DNA of 20,226 nt, taken from positions 29,159 through 49,384 of the forward strand of contig JBNGIS010018375.1 of the NCBI GenBank assembly GCA_049999725.1, read 5' to 3'. Shown here in pieces: positions 1-8,030 of this stretch. A program made the translations under genes and the position numbers. The stretch comes from Haplomitrium mnioides. Its lineage: Eukaryota; Marchantiophyta; Haplomitriopsida; Calobryales. Under the pieces are notes generated by a model. That model searched no databases and was not told where the DNA came from. It was given only the letters and a program-made list of their open reading frames with translations. Each line of letters begins with the position of its first letter. Within the stretch, counting starts at the first letter, position 1.

Positions 1-40
1 CTTGTTCTGAGTAGCCTGTTCCTGGTTCAAAGTAGCGGCT

Positions 41-860
41 GTTATTGGAAGAAAAAAGCCACATTTGGTCACCTATACCAAAAGTCACCTCATGACAATG
101 AGTATTGGCATATTTTTTTGGAAATTACGTGCAACTTCAAGTTTTTTTCTGGTACATCGAATGTTGTAATGTAAACGATGGACAATATCATTGATGGTTA
201 GAATCTTAGAAGTCAATGCAGGTTGAAGACTAGATAGAGTAGTTGGATGCTCACCATACATCAAAAGAAAGATGTGACACATGTAGAGTTGTTGATGGAG
301 TTATTGTAAGAAAACTCTACAAGAGGTAGCAACCAATCTCACTCTTCTTGTTCTTCCAAGGGAAAAGCCTTCAAAATATCTTCAATGGTACAATTGATTC
401 GTTCAGTTTGACCATCCAATTCAAGGTAATATGCAATAGATATGGCTAGTTTTGTTTTAGAAAGACCAAATATAATGCGCCAAAACATGTTGGTGAATTG
501 AGTGCTTCGATAAAAATTAATAACTTTAGATAGACCATGATGAGAGTAGGTGGCTTCCAAATAAATTTTTGATAACTCAAGTATCACTAATTTGGTAGTT
601 GGACGAATATAAATCATTTTGCGAAGTATGTCGCAAAAGCACAATAACATCATAACTTGTAGAAGTATATGATAGCTAACACACAATATCTATACTCACA
701 CATTCTCATTGTTGGTTGGAGATGAGTAATGGTTTATTAAGCCTCCACATCTTAGACCAATAATAAACTCGTTGAAGATTATCCAAAGTGTTCACAATTC
801 CAACATGTCCACCAATTGCAAAATCATGTGCTTCATACAAAACCTTAGAGCAAAGCTTGA
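41..860 (-). pseudogene. Gypsy integrase remnant
   Basis: In a live element this protein joins retroelement cDNA to host DNA. Reading from 860 downwards, 742-860 resembles the zinc-binding domain: EAHDFAIGGHVG supplies the two histidines and YYWSKMWR follows. The paired cysteines that should come next are missing, as if a short segment had been deleted. The catalytic core follows: SIDIV holds the first Asp (codon 688-690) and DGQTER holds the Glu (codon 402-404). The block expected as SDRDTQFT reads FYRSTQFT (492-515), so the second catalytic Asp is lost. The longest open piece is 339-686. The C-terminal part reads YGEHPTTL (about 240-282) and, in another frame, GDQMWLF (about 41-80), typical of gypsy integrase tails. 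Several stops and frameshifts confirm a pseudogene. Confidence 0.88.
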
Positions 861-1059
861 CATTATTTGAAATCTATGCTTTGTCTTGGAAGATAATCAA
901 TTCTCACACCTCTTTCACCAATTTCTTTTGTTGTGTGGGAATGATATCTTCATCTTCCATTATTGCAACCAAAATTTTTTTCCACCAAGTAGACTGAATT
1001 GTGAATTCTGACATGATGTTAAATTGAGGCATCAACATCAAGGTATCTACAATTTGACA

Positions 1060-1560
1060 TTTTTCTTCCATATAAACCAACCATCTTCATTGGAAGTATT
1101 GTTGCCACTGTATCTATCAAATCTGCCTTTTGGAGAGCTCTTTTTGTGCTTCCAGATAGATTAGAGGTTAATAGTCAGTTTTGACAATAAACTTCTTATC
1201 TCTTAGATAATGCTTCCAATACTTGGTTGACAACACATTTTCTAATTCTTCCAACTCCATGATGTGCTAACTTTGCTCAGTATCACTCAACTTTCTAGAA
1301 AAGAAAGCAATATAGTACCAACCATCCTCCCATTCTTATTGCAAAAATCCACTTATAGCTTTTCTTGACGCATCCACCAAAAGTTTGACTGCTCATTTAG
1401 AATCATACCATTCAAGAATAGAGGCATGAAAAAAGTGATTTCTTCAATGCTTAAAATGCCAACGATTACGCAGCTCCTCATGTTCACATGTGATGTTTCT
1501 TGAGCAAGTTGGTCAATGGTTCTCTTATTTGTGCAAAACCTTCACAAATCGACAATAGAA
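1060..1560 (-). pseudogene. Gypsy RNase H region, heavily decayed
   Basis: This lies exactly where RNase H should be, between reverse transcriptase and integrase. The clearest piece is at about 1120-1215, where the minus strand gives KYWKHYLRDKKFIVKTDY, then a stop, then PLIYLEAQKELSKRQ; this matches the family pattern of a short hydrophobic helix followed by F-x-V-x-T-D and a hydrophobic strand. The rest can only be followed by hopping frames, with ALKKSL near 1400 and an upstream PLTNLLKK-like piece near 1490. Few of the catalytic acidic residues can be placed. The identification rests on position plus one short motif. Confidence 0.6.
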
Positions 1561-1565
1561 CATGG

Positions 1566-2380
1566 CTAGCTCCAAAATTCTTTTAGTTGTGTTTGATCAC
1601 TAAGAGATTCCCACTTTTGAATCACCTCCACTTTCTCATTCAAAACTTGAATTCTTAATGCACTTACACGATGACCTAAGTGGTCAACCTCCCTTTTTTG
1701 AGTTTCACATTTTGACATCTTGATATATATCTTGTAGTTGCAAAGTACCTTTAATATTGTGTAAAGTTGTTGTTCATGCTCTTGATTATTATTTGTAAAT
1801 GAGAATATCATCCAAATAACAAACCTATCAAAATAAGCTCAAAACATATCATTTATAAGACTCATAAATGTTGTGGGAGCATTAGTTAATCCAAAAAACA
1901 TAACAAGATATTCAAAATACCCACATCAACTTTGAAATGTTGTTTTTTGCACATCACCTTTTGTGATTTGGATTTGATTATATTTGCTTCTCAGATCCAA
2001 CTTTGTAATATAGCTTTCTCTTTGAAGTTGATCAAATAAGTCATTTATTCTTGGTAATGAATATTTTTTCTTCACAGTTTGTGGATTGAGTGCTCGACAA
2101 CCAATACATATCCTCATACTTCCATCTTTTTTTATTGCAAATAATATTGGTACATCAAAATGAGAGATCTTTGGTTGAATAAATCCCTTCTCCAGCAATT
2201 CAATAGTCTGATATTAGCATTCCTCTTGTTTACAATGGGGAAAAATATATGGTGCCTTGCACGGTAGAGTACTTCTTGGAATAATCTCAATCTTGTGATC
2301 AATGCTTTTTTTTAGGAGGCAAGCCATGGGGTAAATCATTGAGAAAACCATTGTGGAGCTCTTTCAAAACATCTTGAAAT
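1566..2380 (-). pseudogene. Gypsy reverse transcriptase remnant
   Basis: The enzyme copies element RNA into DNA. The N-terminal lead reads FQDVLKELHNGF and DLPHGLPPKKKH (about 2299-2375). The fingers and palm follow at 1926-2198: LLEKGFIQPK-type start (here MLEKGFIQPK), KKDGSMRICI, RALNPQTVKK, SLPRINDLFDQLQ, then LDLRSKYNQI, which carries the first catalytic Asp of the LDLRSGYHQI block. After a frame change the minus strand gives GYFEYLVMFFGLTNAPTTF. The YLDD catalytic motif is still encoded at 1801-1818 (TATTTGGATGATATTCTC read in reverse complement) but in a different frame from its neighbours. The thumb/connection piece is the ORF at 1566-1811, with KCETQKREVDHLGHRVS. No full-length frame remains. 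Confidence 0.92.
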
Positions 2381-2652
2381 TCATGTGGAAGTTTATGCTT
2401 TGAGTTCTTTTTATCAATTGCAAGCTTACGTGTAAGTTCTAAAAACACATCTTGTCTTTTGATCAAATTTTCTCCAATCATATAGAGGAGTATATGCCTT
2501 GAATAAGATTTTACTTGATCTCTCCAAATCTTTGGGTGAGATGTTATGAGCGTCGTCTTCTTTTGCCAATCTAATTGTGGATTATATCTTTGTAACCATT
2601 TTGGTCCAAGAGTAGCATTGTATTTTATCAATGCTGTGATCTTCCACTCCAA
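2299..2652 (-). pseudogene. Gypsy protease C-terminus and linker to RT
   Basis: A single open stretch of 117 codons on the minus strand. It starts with WKITALIKYNATLGPKWLQ, followed by RYNPQLDWQKK. This fits the end of a retropepsin domain, where Ty3/gypsy elements typically have a [DN]-x-[IV]-L-G-x-x-W-L pattern (here NATLGPKWL) followed by YNP-x-x-DW. The remainder is a charged linker leading to FQDVLKELHNGF, which begins the reverse transcriptase lead. The active-site Asp-Thr/Ser-Gly part of the protease should lie upstream at about 2660-2950, but I could not recover it. The initiating Met of this ORF is incidental, since the domain is part of a polyprotein. Confidence 0.75.
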
Positions 2653-3061
2653 CTTCTATTTATAGTAATTCATATTTAAAACTATACTTTGAGAAAATTG
2701 TTCAATAGGTTCACTTTGGCTATTTCCTATTTCCACCACCTTGTACTCTTCTTTTCTAAGTGGAAACTTCAACTTCAATGCTATAGTCTATGATAAATAA
2801 TTTTTTCCTACCAAAGAGCCTACCAAAACTCTTATTACATGTCTTTCTATCCATCTATCAACTACAATCAACCCTCCATTTTTTTATATATTTTAGATTT
2901 GACTTTGTCAAATGCTTCTCTCGTCTTTCTTCTTTATATCAAGAAAACCACAAGGTTTTTTTTATGTGGTCATTGTTTCCTTGATATTCTTAATCTTCTT
3001 CATTGTTGACATTATGAAGAAGCCATCAAAACACTTGCCTTTAAGTGCATTATATAGCTCT

Positions 3062-3103
3062 ACAATTTGGTGTATGATGTCTTATTGGATCAAAATTATA
3101 GCA
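3062..3103 (-). pseudogene. Degenerate CCHC zinc knuckle of gag
   Basis: The minus strand encodes CYNFDPIRHHTPNC. The spacing is exactly C-x2-C-x4-H-x4-C as in retroelement nucleocapsid knuckles, but the second Cys is Phe. Its position between the gag core (3240-3560) and the protease end (up to 2652) is right for a nucleocapsid domain, which would bind the element RNA. Confidence 0.7.
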
Positions 3104-3169
3104 TGTTCAAGTTTCTCGTTGATCTTCCAACCATGTTTTCTATAGCATATTGTGGTGACCGTCCTCCCA

Positions 3170-3930
3170 AGTAGTGATTTGGGCCATTGAATTCTCTTAT
3201 TCTTATATTCTCAACTCCATATATATAAAGCTATAGTTTCCTCTAGTTTGCATAACTCCTAGTTTACTTTTCGGTGAGCAAATGAGTTGGCTTTGTTTGC
3301 ATCCTTTGGGTTGCGTATCACAACTTCTCCTCAAATTTTTTTTTTTAATCCTTGCAAAAACTTATCAATGGCCTCCATTGAACTCATATCTTCAATTTGA
3401 ACTTGCACGCTTTGAAATTCTTCAATGTATCTTGCAACATTTTATTGTTGCTCTAACTCCCAAAGCTTAGTTCTTGCGGTCAATATAAAATCTACCACTT
3501 AAAAATTTTGGAAAAAACCTTCTTTTAAACTTCTCTATAAAAGTTGTTCTCCTCATGTATTTTTATGACACTTCCATCTTGGTAGCCACTAGATATATGT
3601 TTCATTAAAAATGACCTTGCAAACAATCCTTTCTCAAAATCCAAAGCATTTGGATAATGTGATATATGAACTTCTATTCAATAGACCTAGTCTTCTACAT
3701 TACTAACCATGCAACTTTCCCTATAGAGCTCCACCTTATACGACTTGCTTATCTTTTGAATTAATGTCTCTTGGCTTTCTTCTCTTTTTTCTTGTTGTAG
3801 TCATATTTTCACCATTTCTACTATCATCATGTTTGCTTGTTGTTGGCTTGATATAAGAGCTACTTAAAGATCTTCCAACTTTACCATCATCCAAACTCCT
3901 TCTTGTAGGCTACTAGAGTTTTTATCTATG
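3170..3930 (-). pseudogene. Gypsy gag (capsid) remnant
   Basis: Gag forms the particle shell. Two conserved pieces of the plant retrotransposon gag fold are legible: FIEKFKRRFFPKFLSGRFY at about 3480-3555, and VARYIEEFQSVQVQIEDM with MEAIDKFLQGLKK at about 3325-3435, followed by NPKDANKANSFAHRKV near 3265-3310. These correspond to the F-x-x-F-x-x-x-F-x-P helix and the V-x-x-Y-x-x-x-F / F-x-x-G-L blocks of that family. They sit in different frames and are separated by stops. The part nearer 3930 contains a Gln/Glu-rich stretch (QQEKREESQETLIQK near 3760-3800) consistent with the N-terminal coiled region, but with no identifiable start codon. Confidence 0.72.
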
Positions 3931-3935
3931 ATTTT

Positions 3936-4358
3936 CTGTCACAACTTAACTACAAAAGACTTACAAAAAAACAAATATGTACACATTCCAATTGTGAAGA
4001 ATAAGTAAAATAAAAAGTTTTGTTGATGCCAACACCAAATCACAAAACCTATCTCCAAACTAATAAACAAGAAAGCTTGTTGTATTTGCTTAGGCATTAC
4101 TTGAATAGAAATATAGCACTTGGAGTTGAACACTTCTAAGAAAGCTTCGTTCAAATCCATTTTCTATTTTCCACAAAATGTAAATAAAGCACTCCCATGT
4201 AATACCTTGTACTAAACATGTAGCACCATGCATTCACTATAGTTTTTTTTTCCTTCTACTATGTGTTCTTATCTTTAGAACCTTCCATCTCTTTTTGTTC
4301 TCCTTCTGCCACTTGTTATTATCCTATAACCTTCTATTTTCTTTAATCTTACACTTGC
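3936..4358. other. A+T-rich spacer, no gene recognised
   Basis: This is where the 5' LTR of the minus-strand gypsy element would be expected. A 73-codon minus-strand ORF (3939-4160) is rich in Phe/Leu/Ile and matches nothing I know, so I treat it as chance or as untranslated LTR sequence. There are short CT-rich stretches and partly repeated phrases such as CACTTGTTATTATCC and CACTTGCCACGTG. No terminal TG...CA pair or second LTR copy is visible. Confidence 0.4.
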
Positions 4359-4436
4359 CACGTGTTCTTATTCTTTTTTAAAGTAGTTCTTTTAGAAATT
4401 CTCTCCTCTTATCACGTATCATTCTCTATATAAAAG
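4359..4436 (+). promoter_or_regulatory. Promoter-like stretch: G-box and TATA box
   Basis: A perfect CACGTG (G-box core) is at 4359-4364 and TATATAAAAG at 4427-4436, separated by A+T-rich DNA, a plausible plant RNA polymerase II arrangement. A start about 30 bases on would fall near 4460-4470, and the first ATG with an appreciable ORF is at 4519. Such short motifs are common by chance in A+T-rich DNA, so this is only a candidate. It could also belong to an unrecognised LTR. Confidence 0.3.
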
Positions 4437-4518
4437 CCACGACTTTTTGATACTCTAACTTAGCAATAGTTTTCTAGGTATAGTTGACTCTACATCGTAT
4501 TTCATTTTTAGTCATTTC

Positions 4519-4755
4519 TTGCTAAAGTTAATACCCATTACACATGTGCATCCACTTACCCGACAACCAATTGTAGATAGGAAAATGCATGGAAGTGTAG
4601 TTGGAGAGATGGATAGAGATTGCATGATAGTCGATGATGCTCCAACAACATTCCAAGAGTGCACCTTTATTTTATATGATTACCATACAATGCATTTTCA
4701 TATGATGTGCAATCAACTTCTCAATGTTAATATAAGCATAATTCTAGAACATTGA
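4519..4755 (+). CDS. Unrecognised 78-codon ORF
   Basis: This small open frame lies about 80 bases downstream of the TATATAAAAG box. It begins MLKLIPITHVHPLTRQ and contains VVGEMDRDCMIVDDAPTTF, which is more polar and balanced than the Phe/Leu-rich chance ORFs around it. I see no domain, signal peptide or membrane segment. It may be a chance ORF, an exon fragment or a leftover of an unrecognised element. The only support is the upstream promoter-like stretch and its amino-acid composition. Confidence 0.15.
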   Translation: MLKLIPITHVHPLTRQPIVDRKMHGSVVGEMDRDCMIVDDAPTTFQECTFILYDYHTMHFHMMCNQLLNVNISIILEH

Positions 4756-5029
4756 TTTTATAAGAATATGAAAAATATATTGTTCAAGTAGAAATTCCTT
4801 ATTCTTGTAAGTTTTCTTGTTTGTTGATATCACTTGATTAGGATTTTGATGCAAACACCTACTCAAATCAATTTCCATTGGTGATTTTATAAGTATGCTA
4901 TATATATAATTTGGTCGCTTTTTAGTCTGGGTCCTAGCTGAATCAGTGACAAAGAAATTCTAAGGCGTTGGTGCATGAGAAACTTTACTCAAATGTTTTT
5001 GCCTACTTTTCCACCTATGTCAAATAGTA

Positions 5030-5530
5030 TCGAACGTAAATTGTTTCGTCACAGCATCAAATGCTCCATCCAAAATTGTAGATTTTCTATTGTGATTCTT
5101 CTACATCCAACTTTGAGCATTTGTTATCGAGCATCCACCTTTGAGCATTTGATATCAAGCTTTATGTTTTATTTTGACATATGTCTTTGAGCATTTGCTA
5201 TTGAGTGCAAATTGTTTGACCATGTCATCAAATGATGTATCTAAACTTGTAGAAATCCTATTGTGATTGTTCTACAAATGCATTTGAGTATTTGTTATCA
5301 AGCTTTGTGCTCTATTTTTTGTCTCCACCTTAAAGCATTTGCTATCAAGCATGATTTTTTTCTCATCTTATCAAATGTTGAATTCAAAATTGTAGGTTTT
5401 CTATTGTGATTTTTTTGCATCTACTTTTGACCATTTGTTATCGAATAACATCCACTTTTGAGCAGTTGTTATCAAACTTCATGTTTTATTTTTGCATCAA
5501 CCTTTGAGAATTTGTTATCAAGCATCGTGT
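5030..5530 (+). repeat. Tandem repeat, ~143-170 bp period, 3 copies
   Basis: Three diverged copies are aligned by CTATTGTGATT at 5088, 5258 and 5401, giving periods of 170 and 143. Each copy starts with a TCAAATG-like phrase, continues AAAATTGTAG, then CTATTGTGATT, and then carries internal subrepeats of TTTGAGCATTTGTTATCAAG and variants (GAGCATTTGATATCAAGC, AAGCATTTGCTATCAAGC). The subrepeats recur about every 40-50 bases. A lone GAGCATTTGTTGTCAA near 6210 suggests that the family once extended to the left edge of the LINE block. No coding capacity is apparent. Confidence 0.75.
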
Positions 5531-5739
5531 ATTCATACACCAATTGCCATTGAATAAAAATTTTTCTGCATTCGCTATATTGTCTAGCATCCAATGGCTC
5601 ATTATGCTTTCAAATCCTTTTTTTCCTTCTTGTTTCCACGCTATTTTCTTAAACAAGGTGAATTTCTCAAACAAACATTCAATGCATTTTTTTGGAGCAT
5701 TGGGGTTAGGTCAAAGTAGTTACAATTGAGCACTCATTT

Positions 5740-6276
5740 ATGCTTTCAAGATGCATGTACTAGCAAGGACACTAAAGGACATCATAGGATTCAATGGAGC
5801 TCCATCAAATGTTTTCAATTTTACTTTTTGTGTTTTCTTATTCATTCTTCTCACGTAGATTTATTGCTATCACTTTACCTACATCATTAATTGAATGTGG
5901 TTTGCTTTGACCTATATCAATGCTCTACTCACCTTCATCAATTTACTTAGGTCATCAATTTCTTTTGTTCTCCTTCAAATTCTCCTATTTTCCTTTAAAC
6001 TACATAACTCATGTTGTGCTTACCCTCATTGATTCCCTCCATTTGTTTGTTCTTTCTTCTTATACAAGTTTGCAGAGATCTCTTTACTTGAATCATAAAA
6101 CTCTCTTGTTCTTCTTCAGCCTACATCAATGCTCTACTGATCTTCATCCATTTATTTCGATCATCAATTTCTCCTATTCAGCTTTAACATCGGAGGAGCA
6201 ATTGTCATTGAGCATTTGTTGTCAACACCCGTCTTTGATGGTAAACGTTGGTAGAGCAAAAGTCATTACATCAAGC
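5740..6276 (+). repeat. CT/TA-rich spacer with a ~209-bp spaced duplication
   Basis: The phrase ATCAATGCTCTACT followed by TTCATC and an ATTT/GATCATCAATTTCT-like tail occurs at 5916 and again at 6125. A 122-codon plus-strand ORF (5920-6288) spans both copies, but it is low-complexity (Ser/Leu/Phe/His-rich) and runs into the LINE tail, so I do not call it a gene. Nothing else is recognised here. Confidence 0.45.
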
Positions 6277-6382
6277 GAGAGAGAATAGAAATAGAATTTG
6301 ATTAAAGTCCCAAGTCAGCCCTAAGGCCATAGGGACTGAAAGGTACAACAAGCACTGAGGTGCAAGTAAAGGGAAATAAAGA
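6277..6382 (-). repeat. LINE 3' tail, second copy (copy B)
   Basis: About 105 bases repeat the segment at 7759-7866 in direct orientation. Shared phrases include GAGAGAGAA, ATAGAAT, GATTAAAGTCCCAAG, CAGCC, CCATA-GGACTGAAAG, ACAACA-GCAC and GGTGCAAG. The aligned phrase GATTAAAGTCCC starts at 6300 here and at 7788 in the other copy, 1,488 bases apart. Read on the minus strand, copy A lies directly downstream of a LINE ORF1 and ends in a TTCTATTCTATTC tail, so both copies are best read as LINE 3' ends (inference). The copies differ at scattered positions, so the duplication is not recent. Confidence 0.75.
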
Positions 6383-6780
6383 AAACAAAAAGTCTAACAA
6401 TAGGAAAAAACATTGTGGTGATTAAAAGCTCACTCATAAAAATAAATATGTTCCCCTTGAGTAACTAATGGTCAAAGAACTAATAGTCAAAGAGACCAAA
6501 AAATTCTGAAAGCTAGTTCAGAAAGTTCTGGATTTTCCAGCCCTCTTTCCTCAAATTTTCGGCGATTTCTAGCTAGTGTTGCAGTGCCGCCATTCCGTCT
6601 TCTGAGATTTCTGTTCTAGCATCTGAGAGCCAGACCATGTTAAACTTGGTCGAGGTTTCCTGCTCCAGCACTTGAGTTAGTTCTTTGTTGCAGCCTGAGA
6701 CTTGTATCGTTTTGGTTGTAGCTCCAATTTTGATTTGCATTATGGTCCGCCCCTCATTCTGAGTTGTGTTATGTTTTGTT
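6383..6780. other. Spacer between LINE tail B and minisatellite
   Basis: No domain is recognised. On the minus strand, 6573-6785 is an open frame of 70 codons rich in Thr, Gln and Lys (for example TTKTIQVSGCNKELTQVLEQ). If tail B is a genuine element end, this stretch would be that element's 3' part. I see no reverse transcriptase or RNase H signature. Confidence 0.35.
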
Positions 6781-6799
6781 TCCACTTTGAATCATTTCA

Positions 6800-7745
6800 G
6801 TCTCAACCCTGTAATCCCAGCCTTGTATGCTGTTTTTGTTCCAGCCTTGAGGTTGTTGTCCATTCTGGTTCAATCCTAGAAGTGAGTTGTATTGTTTTTG
6901 GGGTGAGATGTTCCAGCCTTGTATTTTGATTCTAACCCTGTAATTTGGTATTCCAGCCTTGCATTATAATATACCAGCTCCATTTGGATGTTCCAGCCTT
7001 GCGTGTTGAGGCTCCAGCCCTGCGTTTTGGTTGTGGTTCAGCCATGCATTTTGGTCCAGCCCTATGTTTTGATTCAGTTTTGCAATCCGGTTCAGCCATG
7101 CATTTTGGTCCAGCCCTATGTTTTGATCCAGTTTTGCATTCCGTGGTTCTAGCTCTGTATTATGTGGATCCAGCCCTGCATTTTGTGAGTCCAGCCCTGC
7201 CTTACATGATGCCAATTTGCATTCTATGATTCCAGCCCTCTATTTTGTGTACTATGATGTCAACCCTGGTTTCTGTATTATGTGAATCAAGCCTTGCATT
7301 TTGTGAGTCCAGCCCTGCCTTACGTGGATCCAATTTTGTATTTTGTGATTCCAGCCTTGTATTTTGTGTTCCGTGATGTCAACCCTGGTTTTTGTACTAT
7401 GTGAATCAAGCCCTGCATTTTGAGAGTCAAGCCCTTCCTTACGTGAATCCAATTTTGCATTATGTGATTCCAACCCTGAATTTTGTGCTCTGTGGTGTCA
7501 GCTCTGGTTTATGTGGCTCCAGTCTTGCACTATGTGATTCCAGCCTTTGCATTCTGTGATTCCATCTCTGCGTTCTATGATTCCAGCTTTGCAGTCTGTG
7601 ATTCCGACCCTGCATTCTGTGCTACCAGCCCTACATTCAATGATTCCAGCCCTGTATTTTGTGATTTTAGTTCTGCATTTTGTGTTCGGAGAATCCAGCC
7701 CTGCACTCTTTGATATTCCAGCCCTATATTTTGATCATGTTTTGG
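6800..7745. repeat. Minisatellite, 21-24 bp unit, ~119 bp higher order
   Basis: About 950 bases consist of diverged units with consensus TTCCAGCCCTGCATTTTGTG on the plus strand. Larger blocks are repeated too. GATGTCAACCC and its variant GGTGTCAGCTC start at 7256, 7374 and 7494, giving a ~119 bp block of about five units. GGTTCAGCCATGCATTTTGG recurs at 7035 and 7089, a 54 bp step. Because many units are 21 bases and lack stops, several frames stay open; the minus strand at 6964-7215 and 7252-7473 gives heptapeptides such as GLDSQNA and GLDPHNT. It is bracketed by two LINE tails. Whether the peptide repeat was ever translated is unknown; open frames are expected from such a unit. Confidence 0.9.
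6964..7473 (-). other. Open heptapeptide-repeat frames within minisatellite
   Basis: Two adjacent minus-strand frames (7252-7473 and 6964-7215) read as imperfect seven-residue repeats with core G-L-D-[SPQ]-[QH]-N-[AT], rich in Asn, Asp and Gln. They have the same orientation as the LINE ORF1 upstream. No start context, splice signal or known domain supports a real protein, and plus-strand frames over the same bases are also open. I record them as a consequence of the 21-base unit that might conceivably be coding. Confidence 0.15.
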
Positions 7746-7758
7746 TCTCTTGCATTTA

Positions 7759-7866
7759 GAGAGAGAGAAAAGAATAGAATAGAATTCGATTAAAGTCCCA
7801 AGCCAGCCTTAAGACCATAAGGACTGAAAGAAACAACAGGCACAAAGGTGCAAGCAGAAAGAAAGT
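7759..7866 (-). repeat. LINE 3' tail, first copy (copy A)
   Basis: This is the direct-repeat partner of 6277-6382. On the minus strand it follows the ORF1 remnant after about 165 bases and ends TTAATCGAATTC, TATTCTATTC, TTTTCTCTCTC, which suits a LINE 3' end with a short simple-repeat tail instead of a long poly(A). Immediately beyond it (below 7758) the minisatellite begins, so the element boundary is sharp on this side. Confidence 0.7.
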
Positions 7867-8030
7867 AGCAACAGTACACCAGTGGCGATAGCCGCATGTC
7901 GAACACAACAGCAAAACAAAGCCAGGGAACCGGTGGCCCCATGGGCTAGGAGTAGAAAGAAACTAACGTAGCTAAGAAAACTAAACCAACTAAAAACATT
8001 GCAAAGTAAACTAGTATGTGTCTAAGCCAG
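7867..8030 (-). other. LINE 3' UTR between ORF1 and tail
   Basis: A sequence of about 165 bases with stops in all minus-strand frames and no endonuclease or reverse transcriptase motif. It joins the end of the ORF1 frame (CGAGATGAC-side, near 8030-8070) to tail A. The absence of any ORF2 remnant here is what makes the element ORF1-only. Confidence 0.5.

Larger units (their letters stand above)
1..3935 (-). mobile_element. Decayed Ty3/gypsy LTR retrotransposon
   Basis: Read on the minus strand, this stretch gives fragments in the order gag, zinc knuckle, protease end, reverse transcriptase, RNase H and integrase, which is the Ty3/gypsy order (Ty1/copia has integrase before reverse transcriptase). 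Every domain is interrupted by stops or frame changes, so the copy is dead. The left end continues outside the window: the last readable part is the post-integrase segment at about 41-282, and no 3' LTR is seen. On the right, gag fades near 3930, and I could find neither a tRNA-Met-type primer binding site nor a matching LTR between 3930 and 4900. The element is distinct from, and opposite to, the second gypsy-type element at 12752-18766. Confidence 0.88.

Noticed and set aside
3936-4200. Primer binding site and 5' LTR of the minus-strand gypsy element
   Set aside because: No TGGTATCAGAGC-like sequence in the right orientation and no second LTR copy in the window.
5920-6288. 122-codon plus-strand ORF
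   Set aside because: Low-complexity Ser/Leu/Phe/His composition, spans a spaced DNA duplication and ends inside the LINE tail.
6800-7745. CRISPR-like array of ~21-base repeats
   Set aside because: Units are directly adjacent and diverged, without unique spacers, and the DNA is eukaryotic in character.
6945-7759. Plus-strand ORFs rich in Ala, Leu, Phe and Cys (6945-7229, 7483-7713, 7547-7759)
   Set aside because: They are read-through of the stop-free minisatellite unit; several frames on both strands are open at once.
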